NCBI GenBank assembly: GCA_020631735.1
Contig: CM036158.1
Coordinates: 78,917,447 to 78,981,446, forward strand
Length of the DNA: 64,000 nt
Direction: 5' to 3'
DNA from: Saccharum officinarum
Taxonomy: Eukaryota > Streptophyta > Magnoliopsida > Poales > Poaceae
Shown here: positions 35,874 to 46,730 of the stretch, piece by piece
How positions within the stretch are numbered: the first letter of the stretch is position 1
Layout: each line of letters starts with the position of its first letter
Notes under the pieces: generated by a model
Told to the model about the DNA's origin: nothing
Seen by the model: only the letters and a program-made list of their open reading frames with translations
The model's database searches: none
Position numbers and translations under genes: made by a program

Positions 35874-36857
35874 TTATCTAGGGTCTTCAAACCCAAGAGG
35901 TTGATCAACATAGACTAGTTCATTTATGAAGACATTTAAGAATGCACTTTTAACATCCATTTGATATAATTTCATTTCATGATGCGATGCATATGCAAGA
36001 AGGATAGGGATGGCTTCAAGTCTTGCAACGGGTGCAAAGGTCTCTCCAAAGTCAAGGCCTTCAACTTGAGAGAACCCCTTTACAACTAGTCTTGTCTTGT
36101 TCCTCACAACTATGCCTTGGTCATCTTGTTTGTTGCGAAACACCCACTTGGTTTCAATGACCCTTGCACCTTTTAGATGCTCCTCAAGTGTCCAAACTTG
36201 ATTGCGGGTGAAGTTGTTCAATTCTTCGTGCATTGCATTCACCCAATCCGGATCTTGAAGAGCTTCATCTACATTCTTAGGCTCAAGACAAGAAACAAAG
36301 AAGTGATGTTCAACAAAAGAAGCAAGCTTTTGAGATTGAGTCATTACACCCTTTGTAGGACTCCCTATGATGAGATCTTATGGATATGCTTGAAGTAGGG
36401 GTGAGTGTCTTCTATCAACCACTTGAGGAGGAGAATGAGGAGCATCAATATCTTGAGCTCGTGCCTCGGCTTGTTCATGAGAGACATGAGTGTCTTCATT
36501 TTCAACTCTCTCATTTTTGTCATCATCTTGAGGCACACGTGATGAAGATGGTGGATTGATCACTTGAGTATCATCTTCATCATCTTTAGGCTTGATGTCT
36601 CCTATTGGCATGTTCTTCATTGCCTCCCTTAATGGTTTATCACCTACATCATCATAATTCTCAATTGCTCTTTGGGAGCCGTTAGATTCATCAAATTTCA
36701 CATTATATGTTTCTTCAACCAAACCGATGACATGGTTAAATACTCTATATGCTTTGGACTTTGATGAGTAGCCAACAAGAAAGCCAATATCACAACGTCT
36801 TTGGAACTTCCCTAGGTGTTGCCGCTTCTTGTGGATATAGCATTTGCAACCAAACAC
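35874..36857 (-). pseudogene. pol (RT, partial): Integrase end and truncated reverse transcriptase of copia pol
   Basis: This starts with VFGCKCYIHKK and FLVGYSSKSKAYRVFN, the usual integrase-RT linker region, then an acidic linker. After a TAA at 36378-36380 comes the copia RT N-terminal half: [51 protein letters not shown] and [11 protein letters not shown]. The frame then stops at 35874. The rest of RT, including the YVDD box, and all RNase H are absent. Sequence right after the break belongs to the 3' ORF, so a deletion removed the middle. The product would be inactive. Confidence 0.88.
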
Positions 36858-37913
36858 CTAAAAGAATGAGACGTCCGGCTTCTTTCCATTTAGCAACTCA
36901 TAGGGGGTCTTGCCAAGAAACTTTTGTAGGAAAAGGCGATTTGATGCATAGCATGCAGTATTAATTGCCTCGGCCCACAATTTTTCTGGTGTGTTATACT
37001 CATCTAGCATTGTTCTTGCAAGGGTGATCAAGGTCCGGTTCTTTCTCTCAACTACACTATTTTGTTGAGGAGTGTAGGTTGATGAAACCTCATGCTTGAT
37101 CTCAATCTCATCACAATAAGCTTCAATGTTTGTGTTGTCAAATTCTTTGTCATTGTCACTTCTTATCTTCTTGATCTTGACTTCAAATTCATTTTGAGCT
37201 CTCTTAGCAAACTTCTTGAAACAAGTAGCCACTTCGGATTTGTCATGAAGAAATAATGTCCAAGTATATCTTGAGTAGTCATCAACAATCACAAGACAAT
37301 AAAGATTTCCACCCAAGCTCTTGTATGTTGTAGGGTCAAATAAATCCATATGTAGAAACTCTAGCACTCTTGATGTTGACATGTAGACTTTTGTTGGATG
37401 AGTATTTGCAACTTGTTTACCGGCTTGGCATGCACTACAAGGTTTGTCCTTTTCAAACTTGACATCTTTCAAGCCTCTCACTAACTCTTTCTTCAATAAC
37501 TTGTTGAGAGTGTTCATTCCAACATGAGCAAGCCTCCTATGCCAAAGCCACCCAAGTGAAGTCTTGGTGAACAAGCATGTCATCAAATTTGCATCTTCGG
37601 AGGTGAAATCAACAAGATAGAGATGGTTGTATCTAAAACCCTTAAAAATCACTTGCTTGTCATCTATCTTTGATACTAGCACTTCATTTGGAGTGAATGA
37701 ACATTGATAGCCAAGATCACAAAGTTGCCTAACGGATAGTAGATTGAAACTCAAAGAAGCAACATAGAGCATATTTGAAAGAGAGTGATCATTTGATATT
37801 GCAATCTTGCCTACACCCTTGACTTTGCTCTTTGAATTGTCCCCAAATGTGATCTTCTCTTGACATTCCCCATTTTCTTCAAGTGAGGTGAACATACAAG
37901 GATCACCGATCAT
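36858..37913 (-). pseudogene. pol (IN): Integrase of copia pol (with end of protease)
   Basis: The 351-codon frame has LYVASLSFNLLSVRQLCDLGY at the start (protease to integrase region). The zinc-binding module follows: WHRRLAHVG and CSACQAGK. The core shows HMDLFDPT, VIVDDYSRYTW, then SDNDKEFDN, and QQNSVVERKNRTL with the last catalytic Glu. In most copia integrases the second block reads SDNGxEF, so Asp at the Gly position is a substitution. It ends with a TAG before VFGCKC. Confidence 0.88.
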
Positions 37914-38275
37914 ATGTTGAGTGCAACCACTATCAATAACTCAATGAGTTCCACCAGTCTTGTAGTTCACCTACACACAAGAGATCAAGCTTTTTGTTTA
38001 GGGACCCAAACTTGAGAGGTTCCCTTGACTTTCTCAACTAGTGACTTGGCAACCCAAATTTTCTTAGGCCTATTCTTGTTTAGGGGACCCAAGAACATGA
38101 CTTTCATCTTTCCACTAGAATCTTTTCTTAGCATATAGTGAGCATTGAAAGCAAAGGGTCTAGCATGCTTGGGCAAGGGTTGTGTTGGTGGAGTTTCACA
38201 CTCATGAGCAAAGTGGTCATCTTGTCCACACTCAACACATCTCTGAGGCTTGGGCTTTGATTTGTTTTGTTATTG
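37914..38275 (-). pseudogene. gag-pol: End of copia Gag (second zinc knuckle) and protease active site, frameshifted
   Basis: In the Gag frame after two stops, a second CCHC knuckle CVECGQDDHFAHEC is followed by a basic stretch ending SQVWVPKQKA. The next motif, VIDSGCTQHMIGDP (DSG protease active site), is in the neighbouring frame, so an indel lies near 37985. Stops in this part sit where relatives have Gln (CV-stop-VNYK) and Trp (TH-stop-VIDSG). Confidence 0.75.
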
Positions 38276-40333
38276 TTAGGTTTTAGCCTTCTTCTCTTGA
38301 TTTGCCAAGTACCCAATACCACTTCTATCCATCTTCATGATGGTATTCATGAGTAGCTCACTTTGTAAGTATTGACCTCTTGTAAACTTGCTCAATCCGG
38401 TCTTGAGATGCTCATTCTCTTGCTTTAGCTTTTTGTTCTCCTCAATGAGTGACTCATTTGATGTTTGCTTTTCAAGAGCCATCAACCCTTTTAGCTTGTT
38501 CTCATCTCTAAGCATTTCATTTTCATTCTTGAGCTTGACATAATCATCATAATTGTCGGACTCAACCACTTTCTTGCATTTGCCACTAGAGCCTTGCTCA
38601 ATGCTCTCAATAATCAAGTCATCACATGATGTGGCTATATCAATCTTAACAACTTGGTTAGTAGCATCATGTGTCTCAAGAGAAAGCTCATTAGCAACAA
38701 CAAGACTATCATAGTTGTTTTTCAATGAAGTATAGTTATCTTTTACCAAGTTGTGCCTAGTGTTGAGCTCATCATACTTCTTCCCAAGTTTATCATGTTC
38801 ATCTCTAACCTCTTTGTTGAAGGTTTTGAGCTCCTTTAGAGTAGAAGTCACAATTTCATTTTGATCTCTAAGCTCATCACTAGTCTTTTGTGCAATCTCA
38901 AACTTTGATGAAAGTGATTCATTTTTATTTTGAAGCTCATCATTTTCATTTCTAGTCTTTCTTATGACCTTAGAGTATTTGTTGAGCAATTTTACAAGTT
39001 CATCATAAGAAGGTGCATCAAATTCATCATCACTATCACTATCATCATCATCATCACTTTCATTATTTTGTACCTTTCGTTCACCCTTGGCCATGAGGCA
39101 TAGGTGAGTAGTGGATGATGACGGTGAAGATGACGGTGAAGGTGGTGGTGAAGATGTTGATGAAGATAATGATGGCCCAATCACAAATGCGGCGACCTTC
39201 TCTTTCTCGTCGTCGCTCTCATCGCCGGAGGACTCACATGATGACTCAATATCGGTGAGCCAATCACCAACAATGTAAGCTTTACCTTCCTTCTTCTTTT
39301 TGTGATATTCTTTCTTCTTGCCATCCTTCTTCTTGTATGGCCTGTTCTTCTTCTTTTCATCTTCTTTATGACTAGATTCATCTTTCTTGTTATTGTTCTT
39401 GTTCTTGTATTTGTCTTTTGGAGGCTTAGGGCATTGATGAGCTAGATGACCAAGTTCACCACAATTGTAGCAATCCATTTCGGATATAGGCTTTCTTTTG
39501 CTACTTGTGAAGAACGTTTTCTTCTTGCCATTGAACTTGATGCCACTCTTATTAAGCTTCTTTAGCATCTTGGTGGTCTTTTTCACCATGAGAGCAAGTG
39601 ATGCATCATCAATGTCACTCTCACTTGAGCTTTCATGCACAATCATGGCTTGACTCTTCTTCTTTTTCTTGTCATTGCTAGCTTTGAAAGCCAAGTCCTT
39701 CTTCTTGGAAGATGATGAACCCTCTTTCGGAGTGATATGCATGTACATCTCATGAACATTGATCTTTTCCAATACTTGTGTCGGTGTTGCGGTGGAGAGA
39801 TCGCTTTGGTGAAGCATGGTGACAATATGGCCATACTTCTCAACGGGAAGAACACTCAAGATCCTCCTTGCAACATCCGATGGACTCATTTGAGTGAGCC
39901 CGAGAGCATTGAGATCCTCTACAAGAACATTCAAGTGAGTGTACATGTCATTAGCACTTTCTTTGGGAAGCATCTCAAACGAATTAATCTTCTTTAAAGC
40001 AATATGATAGCGTTCCTCACGCTCACTCTTAGTTCCCTCATGGAGAGCACAAAGGTTTTCTCATAATTCATGAGTGTTTTTTGCATTACGCATATGATTG
40101 AAGATATCCTTGCTAAGGCCCCGGTAGAGTGCATTTCTTGCCTTTGCATTTCACCGGTCGTACTTCTCCTCGTCACCAACGGGGTTAGCAGGATCCTTGA
40201 CTTCTGGAAGCCCTTCGATGGCGGCTCTAAGACACCCGATATCTATGGCTTCGAGATACGCCTCCATGCGGATTTTCCAATACGAAAAATCATCTCCTTC
40301 AAAGATGGGAGGTGATCCTTCCCCATTTGACAT
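38276..40333 (-). pseudogene. gag: Gag of the copia element, long coiled-coil form
   Basis: Start ATG is at 40333. The N-terminal capsid domain shows FEGDDFSYWKIRMEAYL and, after a stop at 40151-40153, NAKARNALYRGL. A second stop at 40061-40063 interrupts HEL-ENLCALHEG. Both stops stand where copia Gag has Trp, so TGG to TGA is likely. From 39973 the frame is open for 565 codons. That stretch holds a zinc knuckle CYNCGELGHLAHQC, Lys-rich tracts, an acidic Ser/Asp tract, and then a long heptad-rich coiled coil (Asn/Glu/Lys/Leu-rich, such as LKNENEMLRDENKLKG). Such a long Gag is typical of Sireviruses. Confidence 0.88.
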
Positions 40334-40370
40334 CCTGCTCTAGGCAGTTAAGCCTAATTTAGGAGCAACT

Positions 40371-40384
40371 CTGCTCTGATACCA
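40371..40384 (-). promoter_or_regulatory. Primer binding site of the copia element
   Basis: On the minus strand TGGTATCAGAGCAG begins two bases after the LTR end. It is the standard initiator-Met tRNA site of plant LTR elements. Confidence 0.92.
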
Positions 40385-40386
40385 AT

Positions 40387-41975
40387 TGAAAGGTTCAAGA
40401 TGCCCAAGAGGGGGGTGAATTGGGCTTTTCTAAAATTTATTTCAAGAATTAAATCCTACTAAGCCATAATTCACCCCTAGTGCCTACAAGTGTTCCTAGT
40501 GATTCTACCGATAAAAGTTTTGCACCCTAAGTTTCAATCCTAGTCTAGCATGGCAATTCTAGGAATGTAAACGAAGCAACAAAAGTAATGCGTGAAGGTA
40601 AATTGCTTGAATGTAAAGGGTTAGGAACACGACGATGTTTTCCCGAGGTATCGGAGAGTCGCCACTCCACACTAGTCCTCGTTGGAGTACCCGCGCAAGG
40701 GTGTAGCTCCCCCTTGATCCACGCGAGGATCAAGTGCTCTCTACGGGCTGATTCTTTGACACTCCATCGTGGTGAATCACCCACAACCGCTCACAAGATG
40801 AGTTAGGTCATCCACAAGCTCCGTCGGATGATCACCAAGCTCCCAATCACCACCAAGTCGTCTAGGTGATGGCGATCACCAAGAGTAACAAGCAAGAACT
40901 CTCACTTGACCACAACAAGCCTAATGAGAAGGTGGATGCACACTTGCTACTCCCTAATCATTAGTGAGGACTCTCAAACTTGAAATCTCAAGACTCAATT
41001 CTAACTAGGGCTCTTGCACTTCCTTGCACATGAAAGGAGTTTCTCAGCTGACCAAATGAGCAAGAGTACCTCAAATGGAAGGGTAGAGGAAGTATTTATA
41101 CTCCCCCTCAACTCCCCCAACCGTTATCTTCGAAATCAGCAACTTTCGTGACCGACAGACGCGATGACGCCCACTGACAGACGCGTCTGTCGCTCTGGAG
41201 GGACGCGTCTGACGCCTCTGAGGAGCGCGTCTGTCGCATGTAATCGAATCAAACCGGTTCACTAGCCGTTAGGGCTCGACAGACGCTGGTCAGCGTCTGT
41301 CGCCCTAGCAACGAACGCGTCTGACGCTATCAAAAACTTCAGAGCATTCTGGACCGCGTCTGTTGACCACCAGACGCGTCTGACACTCAACCCTTACTGC
41401 GTCTGTCGCTCGTAAACGCGTAGGGCGCGTCTGTCGCCTTTCATCCGTACGTCTGACGCTTCTCGGCAGTAAGAAACCACGCGACAGACGCTGACGTCAG
41501 CGTCTGTCGCCCTTTGTCCTCAGCGTCTGTCGTCCGTTTGAGGGCCGAAACGACTTCCGATTCAAACGCTTCTTGAACGACTTTTGTTCCAAACAATCTT
41601 AGGGCCACCTTGGAGCCACCTAGTGCTAAGTTTGACAAGTGTGCATCACACCTAACCGTTAGACTCACCTAGGTCATGCTACCCATCCATGCCCCCTTTA
41701 ATAGTACGGCCAAAGGAGAAAAACGAAAGTCCTAGCGACTATTCCGAACGTAACTCAACTCCTCGACGTCCGGAACTAACCATCCTTAACCTTATCGATC
41801 ATCCTTTGAAAACCAAAAACGATTTCCATTGATAAGGGGCATGAACACCATATTGCCCACGATTGCCATTACCATGACCTAACACTCTATTATTTCTGCA
41901 AAACACACGTTAGTCATGATACTTAACCGTTGTCATCAATTATCGAAACCCACTCTAGGGGCCTAGATGCTTTCA
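40387..41975 (-). repeat. 5' LTR of the copia element
   Basis: This is a direct repeat of 32987-34573. At 41150-41540 it is packed with GCGTCTGTCGC, GCGTCTGACGC and their reverse complements, including a perfect 16-bp palindrome (GACAGACGCGTCTGTC) near 41177. Confidence 0.92.
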
Positions 41976-42089
41976 CAAGGTCATGTTTCAAGCAAGGATG
42001 CACATGAAATAATGATGCTTATGGTAGTGCCATGCTATGACCATGCTAAAATGATGCTAAAATGCAAGGCAAACATCTAGGGTGTTACA

Positions 42090-42859
42090 AGCGACGGACA
42101 GGAAATTAGAGAAAGATGGTGAATGCTGTCACACACAGGTTTGCCAAAGTAGAGCAAGTGCCGATGATAGGTGCTTGGTTTCAGAGTTTGACAGTCAGTA
42201 CTCAGTGTCTCCTCTTCCTTTTTTTTTTGCCCCCTTTGGCTACATTGCATTATAGATTCCTTTTTCTTTTTTTGTTTCTATTTCAATTTCTGAGGAATTG
42301 CTTGCTCAAGTATAATGCATTGTGACGTCAACTGATAGCAACACTCAACAGAATCCGTCGCTTTCAGACATCAATATATTCGTATATTGATCCACAAAAG
42401 TATTAAATAAATATGTGGCCCGCTATTACAATTATTACAATTACAACGACAGCACCAACCAAGCTATATATATGTCGTGCAAATGAACACATGCAGCGTG
42501 GAGTAACTTACAGTTGCTCTTGCTCATCATGGTATGAATCGACCCACCCCTAACTGTTGTGGTACAAAAAAGAATTAACTGTGTGATTAATGACAAACAG
42601 TACTAACTATTGATCCATCCTATATGGAGTTTTACTCAGCTTATTTATTTTGATAATTTTGAACCTTCTTGCATTTTATCAGAGTCCTCGTTCATCTTCC
42701 ATGTGTACTGAACAGTGAAGCGCCTCTGCCTTGTTGTGGCCGAGATCACAGCACATACATTCGAGCTCTGACTGATGCCCTTGGGCAGCAGATTTTACGC
42801 ATCATCCATCCAGGTTAAGGCTACTTACTACTTTTTATACCTGGATGATTCTCTTGTCG
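42090..42859. other. 3' flank of the PMT gene, no other gene seen
   Basis: AT-rich sequence with homopolymer runs, presumably including the 3' UTR of the minus-strand methyltransferase gene. The poly-A site was not located. Confidence 0.5.
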
Positions 42860-44940
42860 TCACTGCTTTCCTGCCCAAAGCTTTTTCTGGCAGATGAGGA
42901 TCTTGTCCTTGTCAGCCTTGTTCTCGGTGCTATGCTTCTCGCAGCTCCATCTCATTCCTTTGGCAATGGGTGCCACAGAATCAAGGAAGTAGGTGCTCTC
43001 CCGGATTATGGCGTAACCCGTGGGACGAAGGATACGGTCCATCTCAAGGAGCACGAACTTCATCTCGCACCTGCAATTAGAGTTGGTGATGCTATTTCTC
43101 TTGAATCAAACGGAAAGAGGATCTTTCTTTTCTGAATTTTGAATTATAGAGTTGAGATTCATTCATTGCATGCTTCTTCTTACCTGTGAGACTCCGCCGT
43201 GAACAGGCCATCAAGATGCAATAGATCATAGGTGCGTGGATATGTCGAGAACGCCTCACACCTGCAAAGATTATTATTATATATATCATTATCATCCGTG
43301 ATTAGTTACTGTAATAGTAAGTGCATTCTGAACTATGAATCCAACCAATCAAGGAGGCTGGCCGGAATATATAGTTACCAGTCGTGGTTGACGCCGATGA
43401 GCCCTCTGTCGTAGACGACGCCGAGGGAGTTTGGCCCGTAGGAGGAGACGACGTTCATGACCCAGACGGGGTCCTTGATGAGGCTGCCTGCGAAGCCTCC
43501 GTACACGGTGTTCATGTCCATGACGTTCCTGATCTTGTCGCTCCCCAGCGCCGGCAGCAGCGTCTTGTAGTGCTTGGCCCTGAGCTTCCACCTGGCGTCG
43601 TCCTGCTTGAAGGCGGCGGCGCTGCTGCCCGGGACGACGTTGATGCGCTCCGGCGCGACGCTGAGCCTCTGAGGCCACTTGGGCGTGGCGTTGAGGCCCA
43701 GCTTCTTGTACTTGGCGCTGGGCGCCGTGACGCAGGAGCGCATGGGCACGTACCAGGCGGCGTCGGGGTCGACGCTGTCGTCGCACCTGGCCGGCGTGGT
43801 GATCGGGGTGAGCTTGTCGTAGCAGGCGGTGGCGTCGGCGGACTTCTGCCACACGGCGATGTCGCCCTTGATGTTGTAGAGCTTGAAGCACATGCTGGCC
43901 AGCATCTTCTTGAGCCTGTCGAAGTCGGCCTTCTGCGCCTGCGCGGTGGTGTTCCAGCCGTGCCACCGGTTCTCGTAGTTGATGGGCGGGCCGGAGAGCA
44001 CCCAGAACCCCCCCGGGCGGAGGACGCGGTGGATCTCCAGGAGGTAGAGGCCGCCGAACTCGGTCCAGGGGATGAGGCACCGGGAGCAGTGCGCCATGTC
44101 GAAGGCGGCGGACGGGAACGGCAGGCGCTGCGTGGAGATGATGCCGAGGATGGCCGGGATGCCGCGCTCCAGCGCGAACTGCACCTGTGCCTCGTGGTTG
44201 TCCCGGGGGGCGAGCGACACGGTGAGGATCCCCCTGCCCAGCAGGTCGCCGCCCCAGCTGGCGACGCCGCAGCCGGTGTCGAGCGCGGTGCGGACGGTGC
44301 CGTCGCGCATGCCCGGGACCAGGCCCTGCATGAGGTCCACGTACGCGCCGACGCCGTTGGGGAACATGGTGCCGCCGCCGGGGAAGCGGAAGCGGTCGCC
44401 TTCCTTGACGAGCCAGTGCTGGTTGGACTTCTGGCTGTTGATCCAGTCGTAGGGCACGTTCCGGTACCAGCACTGGTCCTTGCTCTTGGGCCACCGGATG
44501 GGCGGCTTGTACCCCTTGGGCGGCGGCACGAGGCACTGCTGCCGGTCGGGCGGCGGCGGGCAGTGCCGCTCCATGAAGCTCAGGCGGTAGTTGCCGTACC
44601 TCCGCCACCGCTTGGGGTCGGTGCAGGGGGTGTAGTCCTGCAGGTCGGCGGGGCACTCGGGGAACGCCACGGCGGCCGTGGACGCCGCCGCCAGCGCCGG
44701 CCGAGCTTGGTCGTTGTCGGAGGAATGGCGAGTCGTCGTGGTAGTGCCGCCGCCGAGGGTGACGAGAGCCGTCGGCGCCGGCTGGATGGCGTCCAGGAGG
44801 CTCCGCCCCGTGCTGTAGATGCCGCCGAGGTAGAAGGAGAAGGCGCAGAGCACGATGACGACGAGCGCCACCGGCACCGCCCTGGACCCTGCGCCGGCGC
44901 CGCCCGCCCTCTCGGGCTTATCTTCCTTGCTGTACTTCAT
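42860..44940 (-). CDS. PMT21-like: Putative Golgi methyltransferase, PMT20/PMT21-like (three coding exons)
   Basis: Coding exons are 44940-43379, 43261-43184 and 43070-42860, with GT-AG introns that keep the frame. The product is 616 residues and the stop is TGA at 42860. A short cytosolic N-terminus is followed by one membrane segment (about residues 21-43, AVPVALVVIVLCAFSFYLGG), giving a type II Golgi protein. Conserved Cys motifs (DYTPCTDPKRW, ERHCP, QCLVPPP) and GYKPPIRWPKSKD lead to the SAM site DTGCGVASWGGD at 221-232. Later landmarks are HCSRCLIPW, VLRPGGFWVLSGPP, IRNVMDMNTVYGGF and LICQKKLW near the end. Arabidopsis PMT20/21 share this layout and start with MKY, so I chose ATG 44940. 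The family (QUA2-related, former DUF248) is linked to pectin homogalacturonan methylation, but the substrate of this subgroup is not certain. A GTG 39 bases upstream has no support as a start. Confidence 0.95.
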
Positions 44941-44978
44941 GTCGCCAGTCGCCACGCCACTCTCTCCGTCGTCGAGCA

Positions 44979-45220
44979 CTGCAACTGCAACACGAGGAGA
45001 AATTAAACTTTACGAAAGGAAAAAAAAGGCAAAGGCGCAGGGACATCCGAGATGCATGCAAATATGATATGCAATCCAACCAAAGAGAAGATCTGAAGAT
45101 GATGAGCGAGGTGAGCTGGTCGCGTTGACGCGTTTACCTTTGGATGGGGTGGCAGTGGAGTGGACACTGGAGTGAGCTGGTACTAGTAGCTGGAGGAGGA
45201 CGACGACGACCTGGCACCGA
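44979..45220 (-). other. 5' UTR and leader intron of the PMT gene
   Basis: A donor CAAAG/GTAAAC with the cut after 45138 and acceptor TGTTGCAGTTGCAG ending at 44985 or 44979 frame a short intron in the 5' UTR. The two AG sites, six bases apart, could give alternative acceptors without changing the protein. The transcription start is estimated near 45215-45225 from the TATA box. Confidence 0.6.
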
Positions 45221-45245
45221 CGGCAGCGGCCAGCGGGAGTCGTGC

Positions 45246-45256
45246 CTATTATATAG
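45246..45256 (-). promoter_or_regulatory. TATA box of the PMT gene
   Basis: CTATATAATAG on the minus strand, about 30 bases upstream of the inferred transcription start and about 300 upstream of the ATG. The MITE block starts immediately upstream of it. Confidence 0.65.
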
Positions 45257-45257
45257 G

Positions 45258-45588
45258 CCCTCTGTCCCTAAGGGCCTGTTTAGAGGATGAAAAAGTTTAG
45301 GTAAAATTCCTATAGCACTTTTCGTTGTTATTTGACAAAATTTATCTAATCATAAACTAACTAGGCTCAAAAGATTCGTCTCGACATTACAGACAAACTG
45401 TGCAATTAGTTATTTTTTTTATCTACATTTAATGCTCCATGCGTCCAAAGATTCGATGTGACAGTTACTGTGCAAACTTTTTTGGGTAAAGTTGGCAACT
45501 AAATAGGCTCTAGATATTCGTCTCTAGAAAACCGTATTTCTCTCGCAAACACGCTTCTTAAACGATATACATATAGGGACGGAGGGAG
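45258..45588. mobile_element. Stowaway-like MITE, split by a Tourist-like MITE
   Basis: The left end CTCTGTCCCTA and the right end TAGGGACGGAGGGAG (45574-45588) are the common grass CTCCCTCCGTCCC-type inverted repeats. The MITE at 45272-45510 lies within. Boundaries are approximate and the TA duplication was not confirmed. Confidence 0.45.
45272..45510. mobile_element. Tourist-like MITE A
   Basis: Inverted ends GGGCCTGTTTAG and CTAAATAGGCTC are flanked by TAA and TAG (3-bp, one mismatch). The internal wording AAAAGATTCGTCTCG, TGCAATTAGTTA and TTTAATGCTCCATGC is shared by most MITEs in this window. Confidence 0.75.
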
Positions 45589-46497
45589 CAGCAGTAGGAG
45601 CAGAGTATTAGCCGCGCTGCGCTGGAACAGCACAGTGGGTGGATGTCGGCCGGCACCGCCGTACCGCAGATCTTGTCGTTTCTTTCTTTCACCTTTTGTT
45701 TAATCAACGACCAGACGAGGAAGAAGAGGAGGACGACGAGCCTGTGGGCAGCGCGCGATCCGCGAATGGTGCCGATCAAAAATCAAGCCCCCACAGATAC
45801 TGTCTGTATTGCACTGCGAACGGCACGGAGGAGGAATGGCGCCGCTAGCTGCGACGGAGGCGGCGCGGTAGCCCTGGAAGGGAGGTGGACGGGAGTAGAG
45901 TAACAAACCTAGCGGAAACGAAGGGATATACTAGTAACCGAAGGGAATGAACCGGGCAACGATGGATCGAGTGGATTCTGCGCTGATTCGAGCGAGAGAT
46001 TTAAAGCCAGGAAACAACGAGGGGACCGGGAAGGGGAAGATATGGTGACAAGCGAAACGGACGGCGGCAGGCACAGGCAGTGGTCATCGGCCGGACTGCC
46101 TGGACTGGACGCTAGTACGTACTATTTTACTGACTGGATTGGCTGGTTGGTTCGGCGCGCGGGCACTTCCACAAACCGCAATTGCTAGTGCCCTTGCCCC
46201 CGATAGGCGAGTGGAATTGGCTGGCCGAGGCCGACGCGTCGGTCCTTCCATCCAGATCGGGTTCGCGTTTTCACACTGCAGTCGTGGTTTCAGGGAGGGA
46301 GGGGACCCTGGACCCGACGCGGGGACCGCCTTCCCACCTCCGCCCGAATATGGGTCTACGGTGAAAAGGGCGGCGCGCTTTTTTGGGAAGGAAAACCGGC
46401 GCATCCCTTTGCCATTGGTGGAGTTTTATCGTACCCGCGTCCTCACAGCCGGCCGCAACCTTCTCATCCGCCAAGTACCCATTTATAGGGTACTAGT
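45589..46497. other. Upstream intergenic DNA, nothing recognised
   Basis: GC-rich stretches with short overlapping frames in all directions. No conserved protein, RNA or repeat end was recognised. Confidence 0.4.
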
Positions 46498-46704
46498 ATA
46501 GTATTTGGTTGGATACACAGTAAGGTCTTGTTCACTTCCCATCCCAACCCAAAATATTTCCTCTTCCACTCATCACATCAAATCTTTCGACGCATGCATG
46601 AAGCATTAAATATATGTAAAAAAGATAACTAATTACATAGTTTGTCTGTAAATGTCGGGACGAATCTTTTGAGCCTAGTTAGTTCATGATTGGACAAATT
46701 TTGC
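46498..46704. repeat. Tandemly duplicated flank plus partial MITE (207-bp unit)
   Basis: 46498-46704 is repeated from 46705 onward: both start ATAGTATTTGGTTGGATACACAGTAA and continue into the left part of the same MITE. The first copy breaks off at CAAATTTTGC before the MITE right end. Confidence 0.8.
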
Positions 46705-46730
46705 ATAGTATTTGGTTGGATACACAGTAA

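Larger units (their letters stand above)
32987..41975 (-). mobile_element. Ty1/copia Sirevirus-like retrotransposon, internally deleted
   Basis: LTRs 32987-34573 and 40387-41975 begin TGAAAG and end CTTTCA. A perfect 5-bp duplication CAAGG flanks the element (32982-32986 and 41976-41980). Primer site and polypurine tract place it on the minus strand. Order is long coiled-coil Gag, protease, integrase, partial RT, then a Gln/Pro-rich env-like ORF. The protease-integrase-RT order defines copia. The very long Gag with two zinc knuckles and an extra 3' ORF suggests the Sirevirus (Opie/Ji-like) genus. The downstream RT catalytic box and RNase H are missing. Confidence 0.92.
28267..42089 (-). mobile_element. 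Solo LTR (~4.8 kb) of a related gypsy family, split by a copia element
   Basis: On the minus strand it starts TGTAACACCC at 42089 and ends CGTGACA at 28267. Flanks are AGCAA (28262-28266) and AGCGA (42090-42094), a 5-bp duplication with one mismatch. There is no primer site or polypurine tract beside it, so it is a solo LTR rather than one end of an element. Removing the copia insertion leaves about 4.82 kb. Its end (28270-28400) is clearly homologous to the LTR ends of the LARD-like and gypsy elements, including the AATTATAAGAGCACAAG block. It also has a GC-rich island (about 31290-31990). A short (TA)n run lies at 29703-29722. Confidence 0.82.

Noticed and set aside
36378..36857. Separate gene for a 159-residue acidic protein
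   Set aside because: It is the integrase-RT linker of copia pol in frame with the segments on both sides.
39181..39381. Small Lys/Arg-rich ORF
   Set aside because: A shadow frame of the copia Gag lysine-rich region.
43349..44656. 435-codon frame on the minus strand within PMT exon 1
   Set aside because: Shifted frame of the same exon, Arg/Ala/Pro/His-rich without conserved motifs. The true frame contains the SAM site and conserved family motifs.
44938..44979. Upstream GTG start for the PMT protein
   Set aside because: Plant genes use ATG, a good ATG lies at 44940 and gives the MKY start seen in related proteins. The upstream part overlaps a likely splice acceptor.
43384..45006. 540-codon open frame on the plus strand opposite the PMT gene
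   Set aside because: It is the GC-rich antisense shadow of the methyltransferase exon, with low-complexity Val/Asp/Arg/Gly content and no known domain.
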